DNA of 64,000 nucleotides from assembly GCA_027946555.1 (NCBI GenBank), contig JAPEVC010000067.1, forward strand, positions 1 through 64,000, given 5' to 3'. Below are positions 24,088 through 35,571 of this stretch, piece after piece. A program made the position numbers and the translations under genes. Each line of letters starts with the position of its first letter. Positions within the stretch are counted from its first letter, which is position 1. The notes under the pieces were generated by a model. It was not told where the DNA came from. It saw only the letters and a program-made list of their open reading frames with translations, and made no database searches. Origin of the DNA: Gnomoniopsis sp. IMI 355080 (lineage: Eukaryota > Ascomycota > Sordariomycetes > Diaporthales > Gnomoniaceae).

Positions 24088-25196
24088 ATGGTTGATCTCA
24101 TGATCATCGCTTACAGCAATGAGCGCTATGCTTTCAGCCGCCGTCATGAACTTACGGCTGTTTTCATAGGTGCGACTGCGGGAATTGGCCGCGCCACCTT
24201 AGAGAAGACAGCGAACATGCTGCAGTCTTCTACGTTTTACATCATTGGAAGAAGTGCGCCTCGTCAAGCTGCTTTTCTTGATCAGCTCCGGGCCTCTTCG
24301 CCTTCCAATAAATATTCATTCATTGAGGGTCAAGTATCGCTGATCTCGGACATCGATGCCGCCAGCAACAAGATCAGCTCCTCCGAGCAACGAGTGGATT
24401 TGCTTTGCATGAGCCCTGGCGGCATGCCATTTGCTGGAGCCAAGTGTGAGTCTTCTCGAAGAGTGACTTGCATTCCCATACCTGTCTGACGAATCAGTAC
24501 TACAGATACGGATGAGGGCCTTGAAACATGCTTTGCCGTTTCGTACTACTCACGCTTGAGGCTGGTGTCGAACCTTCTACCCCTACTCCAGAAGTCCTCG
24601 AGTCCTCATGTTCTCTCCATTCTGAATGGCACTAAAGAGACGACAATTGACGACAATGACATCAATCTGGATAAGCAATGGGGCATACGCCCTGTGATCA
24701 ATCACACAACTCTCTTAACGAGCTTGGCGTTTGACTACCTCGCAGCTCGCGATGAGCAGAAGCATATCGTCTTCCTGCATGCAACGTAAGTTCATCGATG
24801 CTTCAAGTCCCTGCCCCGTCAAGATATGTAGGAATTGATTTCAAGCCATGACATAGGCCCGGCTTCGTCAACACGAATACACCTCGCACGGCGGAACACC
24901 TGCCGTCCAAAAAAGACGGCTTGTGGTGGTGGGCCTTTTTGTCAGTCCTGCAGGTGGTCTCGGGTTGGATTATGCGGTATTTTGGAATGAATATCGCGGA
25001 GTCTGGAGAAAGGCATGCTTTCCATCTCACTAGTGATGACTTTCACGCTGGATCCTGGCGCATTAGCCAACACAGTGATGTGGTCCCGGACAACGACGTC
25101 CTGAAGGATTATAAAAGGCGCGGTTGGGAGGAGAGGGCCTGGGAAATCACAGTTCAGATTTGGGAAAGAGCACTCGCCAAGGACCTCGCAGTATAA
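24088..25196 (+). CDS. SDR-like NAD(P)-binding protein without a canonical YxxxK, 325 aa
   Basis: Exons 24088-24445, 24506-24785, 24857-25196 (60- and 71-bp introns), 978 nt, 325 aa. Rossmann start FIGATAGIGRATLE near residues 28-41 and YIIGRS after strand 2; SPGG replaces the usual NAG. The expected YxxxK catalytic pair is not visible: the region has SYYSRLRLV instead. A tail after TPGFVNTN holds a hydrophobic LWWWAFLSVLQVVSGWIMRYFG-type helix. This matches a divergent group of fungal SDR-like proteins common in metabolite clusters. It may be a reductase with a different proton donor or a non-catalytic partner. Substrate unknown. Confidence 0.85.
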
Positions 25197-26220
25197 AGTA
25201 CCTACCTAGGGTAGGCTGATAACAACTTCACTGAGGAGCATCAGATTTCTGGGTTTAGCGGGCCGAGGGTCACACTTATTCAATCTTGGCAGTGTTTTGA
25301 GCGAGGAGCCTTGAGGAAATTACCAACCTAGTGGAACACGAGAAATTATTAGGCTTAACACAGACTTACATTGTGCGTTATATGTGTATCTGCTCAAGAA
25401 ATATTGACTACATACCAGAGAACGGAGTGTGAAGACTGCAGTCCAAGAAAAATGAATGAGAATAGTGGGCAGGTAAATATGTCCTGCTGTGTGGCCATCA
25501 TGGGCGCAGAATTCGGACCTAGGTAAGCGAATTAAGCTAAATGGCGCATGTATTAGGCCTGCACTAGCTGCAACCCTCCCCATCCGCATAATACATCAGA
25601 CTACATGAATGGCATGGCCATAATATATTCTTTCTGCGGTCCGGCCACCCCATATGTAGCTGTGGCCTGACAACACGCATCGCGGCTTCACACCAGTAGT
25701 ACTGTAGACCTTGGGACCGAGTGTACTACAGACCAAGCCATCACCAGAACCTATATTTTCATAGGCAGAATGTAGGATCCTCGCGTTATGCGCGGACGAT
25801 ACCGAGCTCCTTCGAAATTCATGGCTTCAAAGAACAGTTTGCGATGCTGTTTAAAGTACCTATAATAGTAGTGCGAAGGGCTCGTGTTGGTTCCTGATTT
25901 TGTAGCCAATGCGCCGCGCTAATAATGCACAGAGCATGAAAGGTGGGTCTCAGGTAGCAAACAGCCAATCACACACACAACCCCAGATTCACATGATTAT
26001 GCCTGCAGTTGTCCATCAGGCATCAAGCTCACGCATAGGAACATTGTAATACTGATTCCAGAGGTCAAACTTCTATGTCCTCACTAATTCCACCCTTAGG
26101 AACAAGTTCTCTGGAGTTATAATAACGTGGAACTGGAACTGTCATCATTGTCAGTCAATAACTCGCTTCTGCCAGGAGCGAAGCTTTCGGACTCCCCGTT
26201 CTTTCTTGAAATACACTGCA
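25197..26220. other. Intergenic region
   Basis: Starts with a TACCTACCTAGGGTAGG palindromic motif at 25199-25215. Otherwise short frames only; nothing recognised. Confidence 0.5.
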
Positions 26221-27180
26221 ATGCATCCATCACCATTAACTCCACCACCCCTACCATCTCAACTCCCCACATTTCCGTACCCTCCTCCTCCAGTCTCGGT
26301 TTCTGACTTGCCCCCACCACCGCCACACCACGCTCCGCCTTCTAACAAGCGCAATCGTGCTCAGATCAGGTACCGTTCCCCGTACGTGGATGAGAGCGCA
26401 GTGGAAGACGTTCAAAGATACGTGCCTTGGGGCTATCTCCCAGTCGACGTTGGGCACACAACCAACGAGTTTATTTTGCTACATTAATTCGGCTGTGGTG
26501 GGTTCTCGACTGTTTGGCTAGTTCAGTGCATCCACGACAGTCGTTACTATGCCCTAAAGATCTTATGCGCCGATGTCCGAAAAGTCGAAATCAACGAGAT
26601 AAATGTTCTTGAGCGACTTAGTTCCCACGTGCACATTTGCCTGGTTCTGCCTGTTTATGGCTTTCTTACACGACCGGGGCGTTGCACACGCAGACCTCAC
26701 TCACTCCTACGTCGTCTTCAGGCTATCACATATTCAATCCATGTCGCCAGATGCTTTTGCCAGATTCTGGGACCAATAAAAGCCGAGAAGCTGAAACTAA
26801 GCAATGGTTTATAATCTCCCCACGGTCCTAGGAAAATCGTCAAAACACCTGCTTTTACGGGAACTAAATTCAGCATGACTTCTGCGGCAGTCGTGATTAT
26901 CGATTTCGGCGAGTCATTCTTCCTCGATCAGCCTGAACCCGACGGCCGCTCCGGGCTTGGTGTTCCTATCCATTTCTTCCCGCCCGAGGTCTGCTTTGGA
27001 CAGCCTCCTTCTGCTGGCAGCGATATTTGGGAGCTTGCCTGTCTGATGTCTGAGACTTTATGCGCCCTTCCTCTTTTCCCAGAGCTCTTCCTGACTTTTG
27101 AGCAGCTTCTGGCTTTGATTGCGCACCATATAGGCTCGCTACCACACAACTGGAAGGGCCACTTTTGCCTTAAAGCCTGA
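26221..27180 (+). pseudogene. Decayed SRPK-like protein kinase
   Basis: A Pro-rich leader is followed by VEDVQRYVPWGYLPVDVG, typical of fungal SRPK-type kinases. A TAA at 26485-26487 then interrupts; the same frame continues with the glycine loop FGCGGFSTVWLV and ALKIL carrying the ATP-binding Lys. After about 26620 a stretch is missing and the frame changes: HDRGVAHADL (catalytic loop) lies in another frame, QILGPIKAEKL in a third, and IDFGESFF (DFG) with PPEVCFG and SDIWELACL in the final segment 26875-27180. The C-lobe ends early. At least one nonsense change, one deletion and two frame changes, so no active kinase is expected. Confidence 0.8.
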
Positions 27181-27232
27181 AGCCAAGCCAGCGATTCGAT
27201 AGCGTTGTCCGCATGGCCAGCTGGAAACCTTT

Positions 27233-29348
27233 CTAATGAGTATACACAAAGAAAGGGTTTCGTCTGTCACTGACATCGGAAAACATCATCTGGGATCGTA
27301 ATTCCTCTTGTTCAAGGACTGACATACCTGCCAGCACTTGCTGGTTCCTTCGGTTTAGTACTGAATGCCATCTTCTCAATATCACCAAGCCGATACAAAC
27401 AGCAATAGAGCAGCCAAGATAGATAGATTTTCCAGTGAGATATGATGGGGCTTCAGTGTGTCGAAAAGCTTGGGGGCCTAGCATGTTCTTGAAAGGTGGT
27501 TAGTCAGATACTGTGCAGGTGGCGAGTTGGCACCCATGAAGGCAGGATACATCGTCTACCTTACCCCAACAGCATAGCAAGTAGTTGTCATGACATATGT
27601 TGTAATCTTCTTCGTGTGGCCAGCAATATTCCTAAATTCCCGCTTAGAAGCTCCTGCAACGGTTTTTTCGGAGCCAAGTAGGACCGGGATTGCAACTTAC
27701 GAGGCATTCCAGGCCTGGATCTGCAACATATAGACAACATTTAGAATCGATATGAAGTATCCTGCAAGGAGGCCTGCCTTGTTAAGAGGAACGCCGTCCG
27801 GCATAAATCCGATCATTAAACCCCACGCAATATTAATTGGTAGTAGGGCCACGAGCGCGATACTGCCACTGGACTTAGCCAAACATATACAAAGGTGTAT
27901 GGCAGGCGACACATATACATACGTTGAACGGTCGTTCAGTCTGTCTGACAGCCAGCCAACACCTAGTATAGCCACCATAGCGATCAAGCTCCTCGGAGCA
28001 GCAAGCAGAAGTGCCTGTTGTGGCGTGTACCCAAATGTCGTGACCAAAATCGACCCAAAAGTCGTGATGCCGCCTGCAGGAATAGTGCCAAGGAGCGCGA
28101 TCAAGGATATAAACCAGACACGGCGATCGCGAAAGGCATCATATACTTGAGATTTCTTGAAACGTAAGCCTTGTGTCCCGGTGAAATTGTCCTGGATCCT
28201 CAGCAAGGCGGCGACCTTCTCAGCGTCCGTGAAATGTCGTGCGCGAACCGGTGAGTCAGGCAGGAATATGCACAGCAGCACGCCGAAGACCACGGTGATC
28301 AGGCCCACAATCAAGAATAAGATTCTCCACACGGCAAATCTGCTGTTGATGTGGCTCACACCAAAAGCAGTCAAGCTACCTACCAATGTGGCGCTAGGAG
28401 CTGTGACGTGTAGCCATGAGACTCGTCTTCCCTGTTCCCTCTTCTGGTACCCTGTGTGGTGTCAGATTGCGTCAGCGGTCCAATAGGTAATTACCAAGTT
28501 TGTGCATCCATCATGCCCGACTACATTGAAGTATGTGAGAGGGGTTAACTTACACATGACAATGATCAACACAGTAATGGGCGAGGTACAGCTTTTAAAA
28601 ACACCTAGCATTGCCCGCACGACCGCCAAACTAGCGTAACTCGAGCACGCGGCGTGACTGGCAGTCACGATCCCACAAAGAATACAGTTGACCCCTAGGT
28701 ATAACGCCAGTCGAGAGATACGATGGGCCAATAGCTATCCCAAGGCGTCAGCAGCCCTGGAGTCAAATGAATCGACGAGGCCAAGCGACCATAATTCGGC
28801 ACAAGGCAGAACGTGCGTGCCGCACGTGGACTTACCTGTGTGGGCAAGACCACGACGATGTAGCCGACATATAAGAACGTAGCAATGTTGGAATATTGCT
28901 GGCCAACAAGGTGAGCGTCCTCGCGAAGTCCCATCACCGAAGAGTACTTAGCCAACGTTAATACTTGGATTGGTTTCGCATTGTATTTGCACCAGGTCTT
29001 CTAGCAGGGGATGGAACCAGTGCTTGCCTCTAGTGTGATTGTATCCAGCACTTCTATGAAAGACATAGCAGCTAGTAGAGGCACGATCATCATGTCGACC
29101 TTCCTCATAAGCTTCTTGTAGCGAATTGGATCGTCGAGAATGGCTTGCCCCTCTGCTCGTAGCTCGGCAGCACGAGGAGTTTTCTTTAAAAACAAGAACG
29201 CCTCGTCTTTGTCGTCTAGGCTGCTTATCTCGGAGGAATTTATATCGATCTCCTCGCAATGGTCGGTAGCCGACTTCTCATCCTGACGATTGAAGTTTTT
29301 TGTCTCAACAGTCAGCTCAGCTTCAGACTTTGGACTCGGCTCACCCAT
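27233..29348 (-). CDS. MFS transporter, allantoate-permease (Dal5-like) family, about 546-561 aa
   Basis: Plasma-membrane symporter of the anion:cation symporter group. Exons 29348-29028, 28946-28836, 28734-28554, 28451-27701, 27631-27565, 27487-27233; all junctions keep frame (1686 nt, 561 aa). Key segments: polar N-tail, LDTITLEYSSVMGLREDAHLVGQQYS (split by intron 1), IFLPDSPVRARHFTDAEK loop, and the C-terminal HTKKITTYVMTTTCYAVG motif. Intron 1 (28947-29027) needs a GC donor, GAG|GCAAGC. A 45-nt stretch (27874-27918) looks like an extra in-frame intron; removing it restores a normal helix and leaves 546 aa. Substrate may be an organic anion such as a ureide or vitamin; not predictable. Confidence 0.9.
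28947..29027 (-). other. Predicted GC-AG intron in the MFS gene
   Basis: Donor GAG|GCAAGC (G at 29027) matches the GC-donor consensus closely; acceptor GGCTAAG ends at 28947 after a TATTAAC branch-like word. Only this junction gives TLEYSSVMGL, the family sequence; GT donors nearby do not. Confidence 0.75.
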
Positions 29349-29867
29349 TGTGAAACAAGTTATAGGGGGACTCGTGCTCTACCCGTCGGAGCTGTTATTA
29401 GTTCTGACCTGGAAAAGAAGCTGCGGGCATTAAGTGTTTACACAGCGTATTTGTCGTCTTCTTCGGTAAACTGGAGAATAGGGCTTAATCAATGGAGTTG
29501 AGAAATGGTCCCTTCTGACCTGACCGATCCAGCGTCTTCATCTACTTAAGTAGCTCTCGCCCCTTGTTTTATACTTCGGGGTGGCTCCGAAGAGGCTCAA
29601 ATATTGCTGCGGAACCTAATACAACTAGTTGTAGGTGTGGTGGATTTATTATTAAACCTACTTTATAGTTCGTTAATTGGTGAGGAGGAGAACTAAAAAA
29701 CCGGTGCCTAATCTAAAAAGGTTTGCACTCCGCTATAGTCGTTATGCAGTTAAACTCTCTTTAGCAGAGCCTAGTTCTTTAGCTTTCAGCAATTATAAAG
29801 GAATTCTGTTTTCATCCCACTTTTTTTCCAGTTAACTATTCCAAAGCATCCACCTAGGCAAGAGCCC
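29349..29867. other. Intergenic region, partly AT-rich
   Basis: Upstream of the MFS gene and downstream of the GPI-protein gene. AT-rich between about 29620 and 29830. Nothing recognised. Confidence 0.5.
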
Positions 29868-30567
29868 TCACGGCATTATAAAAGTCCATGCCACAACCAA
29901 GGCAGCAATTCTATAATAGTTCAAGCCGGAGAGTGATATTGCACCATTTTCATTATCTTCATTGTCATCGCCACCCGATTGTTGATCTCCCTGGTCATCT
30001 CCATCATCTAGCAGGTTTTAGGTTAGTAAACTATATATTTAGGGCATCTGACGGCCAAAGTGGCCAAAGACATGGGTCTCAGTGTATAATGATAAGATTC
30101 CGCTTATTGAAATAGAAAACGACGAAGAAGTTGGGAACTCACCACCGTCTCCATTCTGACCACCGTCTCCATTCTGATCTCCGTCCTGATCTCCGTCTCC
30201 ATCCTGATTTCCCCCTCCACTCTGATCTCCGTCTCCATTCTGACCTCCGCCGTTATCTCCACCAACAGGTGTCGGAGTAACAATTACGCTGTGTCCACGT
30301 TAGCCCGGTCATGAATCAAAGTCACGCTCTGAGTTTATAATAGTTTAGAGCTTACACTGGGATAGTTGAAGTGAATGTTGCAACCGGCGGTACGGCAGTC
30401 ACAACGCATACAGCGCTCTTAGGGATGCAGGCATTGTTGCAAAGATAGGTGTCGGCATAGCAGAGCACTTGGCGCTCTTCAATAGCAGTCGGATTCTGGG
30501 CGGCCTGAACTGTGCCGACGCTGAGAAGAGCGTACAAAGCTACCACTCTGGCTAGAAGGCTGTCCAT
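29868..30567 (-). CDS. Small secreted, probably GPI-anchored protein with Asp/Gly/Gln/Asn repeats, 165 aa
   Basis: Exons 30567-30356, 30288-30143, 30007-29868 (introns 67 and 135 bp), 498 nt, 165 aa. Signal peptide MDSLLARVVALYALLSVGTVQA, then a short domain with four to five Cys (VLCYADTYLCNNACIPKSAVC), then a low-complexity tract of GDGDQ, NGDGG and GDQNGD units that spans the second junction, and a C-terminal hydrophobic tail (YRIAALVVAWTFIMP) after NGAISLSG, as expected for a GPI signal. Likely a cell-wall or surface protein. The acidic repeat could bind cations; that is inference. Repeat copy number may vary between strains. Confidence 0.8.
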
Positions 30568-32039
30568 TTTACCTTAAGCCTTGCGATGTCCAGTTCGTAT
30601 TGTTGTCTGTATTGAAGTTGAAATCCGAGAGTTTTATTAGTTACATTGAAGGTTGGGCAACATATCCCTCAAATGCGTATGCAAAGAGACAAACACTCTC
30701 TTCATGAGCTGAGGGTGAGTCGCGAGACATTGCTCGTTTATAGCTACCTTTGGGGTTCTTCTTGGCCTCTCCATGACGAGATGTACGAACTTCTAAACCT
30801 TCTAGTCATCTTGGCCTACACGGCTCTTCCCTCTCCGTCGAGCATATAGAGAAGGCATCTATCATGATTTACCGAGTTTTCCGACTATGCAGCCAAACGA
30901 GGCCGTACAGACATATACTTCTCACAGGCAGGAGCTTGTGATACCTCTGCCAACTGGACAACTGATCAACTGACACGTTCTCATAAGTATGATGATCATG
31001 GCTTACCAGATTTAGAAGGCCTATGCTCAATGCTATGGCCCAGGCGGCCCCACAGCGGATGCAATAAGACGCTTGCACTTTTACAGAAAAATCGATATTC
31101 GCGCATTGGCCGATCGATTACAACGGATAGGGGGAAATATATGGTAGATCAATCAAGGCAGCCAGGCTTCCGTAGAAAAGTGGCATGAGCTCGCATTAAA
31201 AGGGACTAAGCTCACAAGGTAGACCATAGGAGAGGCCGTACCGGACTTTAGGCAACGCAGTGTATAATCCGCTAGCGTGGGAGCTTGATGCCGGATCATA
31301 TTAACTCGGATAGGACCGAAGCTTGTTATATATGCTATGCCGCGCCTGTCCCTTGACATGTATAGGCTGATTGCGCGCCAGTTCATTACTCCACTAATGA
31401 TGGTAGGGTATAGTCTTTGTTAACGCTTCGGCTACTAGGTAGTATAAATTTCTTCCGGCCTTCTAGTAAAAATACCAGGATAGCATAAGTGGTCAGTCTG
31501 ACTATTGCGTAAATAATACCTAACAGGACTCTCTACCTACCTAGATCACTAAGTAGCGCACCATCGTGTGGCAAAGGGACTCAGCGGTGTGGGAGTCGAC
31601 CCGGGGATGATCTTGTTGGTCGGCTTTGCAGCAGAAAACCAGGATAGCATGACGAGTCTTGGACAGGAAGGATTGAACGCTATGCGCGAGGAAGTTACTC
31701 GCACTGCTTGATATGTTGTGTGATCCAGCTGGTCGGCAAGACGCAATCCCCACCAGCAAGATGGCTGCATCCCTGGCGCAGATTGCGGCGGGGCTTGAGG
31801 TACCGGCCACACTGCGCGTCGAAGCAATTCAAGAGCTAGCATGAGGTGGATGCGCGAGTCGCTTTTGAAAGGCTGTACCAGATATATCGCGACAGCGACA
31901 GAGATAGCGAAGGAGACAATCAACGCAGGTTCTGTCACATCGTGCGCCACATTACTGCCGGTCGCATCGTCCCTTACCGACGCAATCAATATCATCACCT
32001 GAGCAGCTCGGCGATTATTGTAAAGTCGTGCACGACGCG
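30568..32039. other. Intergenic region
   Basis: Contains a CTACCTACCTAG motif at 31533-31544. A minus-strand frame (31549-31998) has one hydrophobic stretch but no family resemblance, and is not called. Parts may be older, unrecognisable remains of the adjacent P450 pseudogene. Confidence 0.45.
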
Positions 32040-33215
32040 GTCATTCAGTGACTGTTTAATTGACACATCAAACCTTGATGGGAGCAAGCAAGAAAGCCAT
32101 TGCTATCCTGGAGAAAGATCTGGCGACCGAAAAGGGCTTAATCAATGGCATCGCCAAGGCGACCCACCCGACATGAGCAATGGACTGGACTTGGACGGAT
32201 TGAACTCGAAGGAATTTGAGGTATTTAATAAGGCTCTGCAACATTTCGCACGCGACACGCCGGCAGAGCCTCGGAGCATTAATATGTATGAATGGTTGGG
32301 CAAGCGTGCTACGACGGATGCTATGTATGGGCCGTCGAATCCTATGCGAGACGCTGAGAACCTCAAAGCCTGGCAGTCAGTTGCATTTTTTTCTTACCAC
32401 AATGGGGCGTCTATTTTACCTAGCCTATATCAGAGACCAACGAATTACTGACGCTCTACTTCTTTAGCATTCACTATCCAGCAATCATGTATCTTATGCT
32501 GGATATCCTGCCATAAAACCTCTTCTTCAACGCCGCTATACTAGGCCGTGAGGAACTTAAGAACAACTTCGCAGAGTATTGTGACGTGGGCAGCTACAAG
32601 CAAGGTTCTTCCTATATCTGGGGTTAACAGAACACTGCACTATATACAACATTCCAAGAAAAGATGTCCCACGCATGCTATTCGAGCGTTGGGTACTGTT
32701 TTCAAAAATATAGCGAATACTATCCCTTCGGCTTTTTAGAGAATATATCGTATTTATAGCGACCCTAAAATACGGGAACAATGCCAAAACGAGGCCCTTC
32801 AAAGCGTCTAGTATAGCGACGATGGAAATACCGCTACTATCGATATCACCTAAATACTCAACTCCTGTCCTATCCTCCTCTCCACGTATCATAAAGTATT
32901 TCGCTTCCACAGAATGGCTAACTCCGTCCGCGTTGTCCGAGAAGGCTATGTTTTGGACGACAAGTATTTCCTTAAGAAGGGCGGGTTTGTCATGATGTCC
33001 GCCCGCTTGCAACATAGCAACCCCGCCATCTGGGGCAACGACGTTGATCGCTTCAATTACAGTCGTTTCTTCAACCACAACTCCGTTATCGGGGGCAAGA
33101 AACGTGCTGCTGCTTTTCATGGCTTTGGCGGCGCGTCACATTATGTCCAGGTCGCCAATTCGCCAGCAGCGGGATCCTGCTGCTGGCGACATTGTTACTT
33201 TTGCGATTTGATCTG
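32040..33215 (+). pseudogene. Cytochrome P450 pseudogene with RIP-type lesions
   Basis: Remnant of a CYP8-like P450. Recognisable blocks are YEWLGKRATTDAMYGPSNPM (about 32290), then one long frame from about 32710 with IYSDPKIREQCQNEALQ, CPILLSTYHKVFRFH, SVRVVREGYVLDDKY and AIWGNDVDRFNYSRF, and a spoiled heme region FHGFGGASHYVQ. That frame is broken by TAG (32737-32739, where the family has Trp), TAG (32809-32811) and TAA (32851-32853). The helix-K ExxR has become KVFR, a Glu-to-Lys change. Trp-to-TAG and Glu-to-Lys are G-to-A changes, and the other two stops would follow from Gln by C-to-T. The heme Cys is gone. Not functional. Confidence 0.85.
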
Positions 33216-33710
33216 AAGCCAGTCGAGGGGCAAAAGGATAGTTCTTAGGGCCCGGTGCCGTCGACAGGCAGTTCATCACAGGCGGAGGCGATGAAGCAAC
33301 CGTATGAAGATAACAAAGTTGAGATCTGGCCGATGTCCAGGGTATCAAGTGGAGATTGTGTCTTTGGGTCGGAGAGGTGCTGAATTGTTAGTACAAAGAT
33401 AAATTTGCGGAATTATATTTTGTATTCCATGTCATCCTTTGAACATAGCATAGTATTACGAATGTTCCAATCGATTATCGGAGTTCCTTGATTAAATGCG
33501 AACCAGCTCCTACTATAACAGGTCGACTTAATGATAATCAATAGTACTTCCAGAGCCGCTGACAAAATACACGACGAACAGCAGTTCTGAATGATAATAT
33601 ATAGTTCCCGACAGTATCTAGACCGTTCTACTTTAGGTGGGAAACCTGGCCTTTGGAAACTTTTCTTCCAACTTAGAAAACACATATCGATGTGGCTTGA
33701 GCTCGGACTG
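33216..33710. other. Intergenic region
   Basis: Between the P450 pseudogene and the intact P450 gene; AT-rich in 33390-33640. Nothing recognised. Confidence 0.5.
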
Positions 33711-35571
33711 CTATGGATCCGCCTTTGCCCAAGAAAGCCACACATTCTCCGGATTCAAGATAGTTGTCAATACTTGCACATCGGAGGAATCTAAGACGGC
33801 CTGAAGCCTCTCCCTAGCCTTCGCCCCATCATCCAAGCCACTCACTTCAGCCCCTTCCATTTCCGGAGGCAGAGAGGCCGCGACTCGGCTGGTAAATAGG
33901 AGCTCACTGATGGCCGAGATGAACTCTACCTGTGAAAACTTCATTCCCGGACAGTTCCGCGGCCCCGTAGCCCATGGGATGAAGATGCTGCGCTCCGGCT
34001 TGAATAACGTCTCCTCCCCCGCCTCAGACTTGACGATGAACCTCTGCGGGCGAAAGGTGAGACTGTCAGTGCCCCAAAACTCCGGTGACACATGCAAGTG
34101 CACGAAATTGAGATTGACATAGGTATTCGGCGGCACCATAACGGAGTCCTCGCTCCCCAGCGTCAAGGGCACCGAGCGCGCGCCTGTGATCTTCGACAAA
34201 AACGCCAGCGGCGGATAAAGCCGCAGGGTCTCGTACATGAGCGCGCGGACGCGCACGAGGCGCGGGAAGACCTGGTGGTACATAGTCTTGTCTGTCTGCG
34301 CAAACACGGCGTGAACCTCGTCGGCGACCCACGCTTGCACCGACGGATGTATGGCCATCAGCGCGATGGCGTAGGACATGGTAATGGCTGTGGTGTCGTG
34401 CCCGGCAAAGTTGAAAATGAAGAGGTTTCCGTAAATCTCTTCGTCGCTGAGGCCCTTTGCGGACTTGGCGATGGCATCGGTACCATCAGCTTTGTCCTCC
34501 TCCGAGGCGCGGATGAGCGCGCTCGTCAGGGTCTCTGTGCGGCGGTTCGTCTCAATCTTGTCGGTGTGGATGGCTATGCGCTCGCGCTTGAGCATATCCT
34601 CCATGTGTTGTCCAAAGTCTCGCATCGACAGGCCGAGCCTCCTCCAAGTCTTGGGCACGAATGGCAAGCGAGTGAGCCAGGCCGGCAGGACGGTGGCCAT
34701 CACCATGTGCGAGAGGATGAAACTGAGAGCATCCTGGTAGGTGAGACTGTAACCCTCTTCGATGGTGGTTACGCCGGAACCAAAGTCACCACGGACCCCA
34801 AATCCTGCATAAGTGAGGACGTGCAGCGCGATCGTCTTGCACGCTTGGGCGAGGCTGTTGGTAGCTTCGGATGGTCTGTTTGCGTGAGGCGCGTGCAGCA
34901 TCTGCGAGGCCTGGCGTGAGGCTTCCTCCCAGACAAGGGAGCTCACGCGCTCGTTGAAGGCCGGGGCAGTGATTCTACGGTTGCGCTTCCAAGCATCGCC
35001 ATTCACCTATGCCGCGAGGGTCAGCGTTCTGGCTCTCACAGTCGGATGCAGCGATATGAGGCACCTGGCTACATTCCTCAAACCCAGTCTTCTACTTACC
35101 GAATCGACGTTGGGCCCGAACTGCTCAATGTGCTCTTCTGGCGTGGTTAGCAAGCTTCAGTTCGAGTTCTAGGATTGGAAGCAACCCACGGTATATCTGG
35201 CGCGGCTTCGGGAAGTCCTCCCACCTCCTCATCACCTCCTCGCAGATTTCTGGATCTCCCACGTGCAAAACATTACACGTAGGCGTCACCTGCACAAACA
35301 ACTTTCCCAATCGCTCGTGCGTCGCATATTTATCTTTGAACTGCCATCCAAACTTCAACAGGTCGCTATTGCGCCCGAGATCCCCGGGCAGTCTTCTCAG
35401 GCAGGGCAAGACCCAGTCATGTAGCAATCCAAATAGGGGTGTCGTTGGGTCGACAAGGGTGATCACAGCTGGAAGACCCGTACTAAGGGCGGCGATGTAA
35501 TTTATATACAGAGACAGAAAGTAGGATACGACGAAGGCTAACACGGCCACGCCGGCGATGACGAAGAACAT
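33711..35571 (-). CDS. Cytochrome P450 (CYP4/CYP52-like clan), 571 aa
   Basis: Exons 35571-35190, 35137-35100, 35006-33711; introns 52 and 93 bp; 1716 nt, 571 aa. N-terminal anchor VIAGVAVLAFVVSYFLSLYI, then FPKPRQIY, a 38-nt middle exon coding EHIEQFGPNVDS, and NRRITAPAFNERVSSLVW. I-helix AGHDTT with the acid-alcohol pair, helix-K ETLRLYPP, and heme loop FIPWATGPRNCPGMKF are all intact. The first donor is GTGGGT rather than the nearby GGGTTG, since only that gives the conserved FGPNV frame. The third exon is GC-rich compared with the neighbouring pseudogene, with no sign of mutation damage. Substrate unknown; related enzymes hydroxylate fatty acids, alkanes or polyketides. Confidence 0.92.

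Noticed and set aside
31549..31998. 149-codon minus-strand frame with a hydrophobic segment
   Set aside because: One hydrophobic stretch is not enough; no family resemblance and it borders decayed DNA.
34092..34919. 275-codon open frame on the plus strand
   Set aside because: Lies antisense within the GC-rich third exon of an intact P450; composition shadow without a domain.
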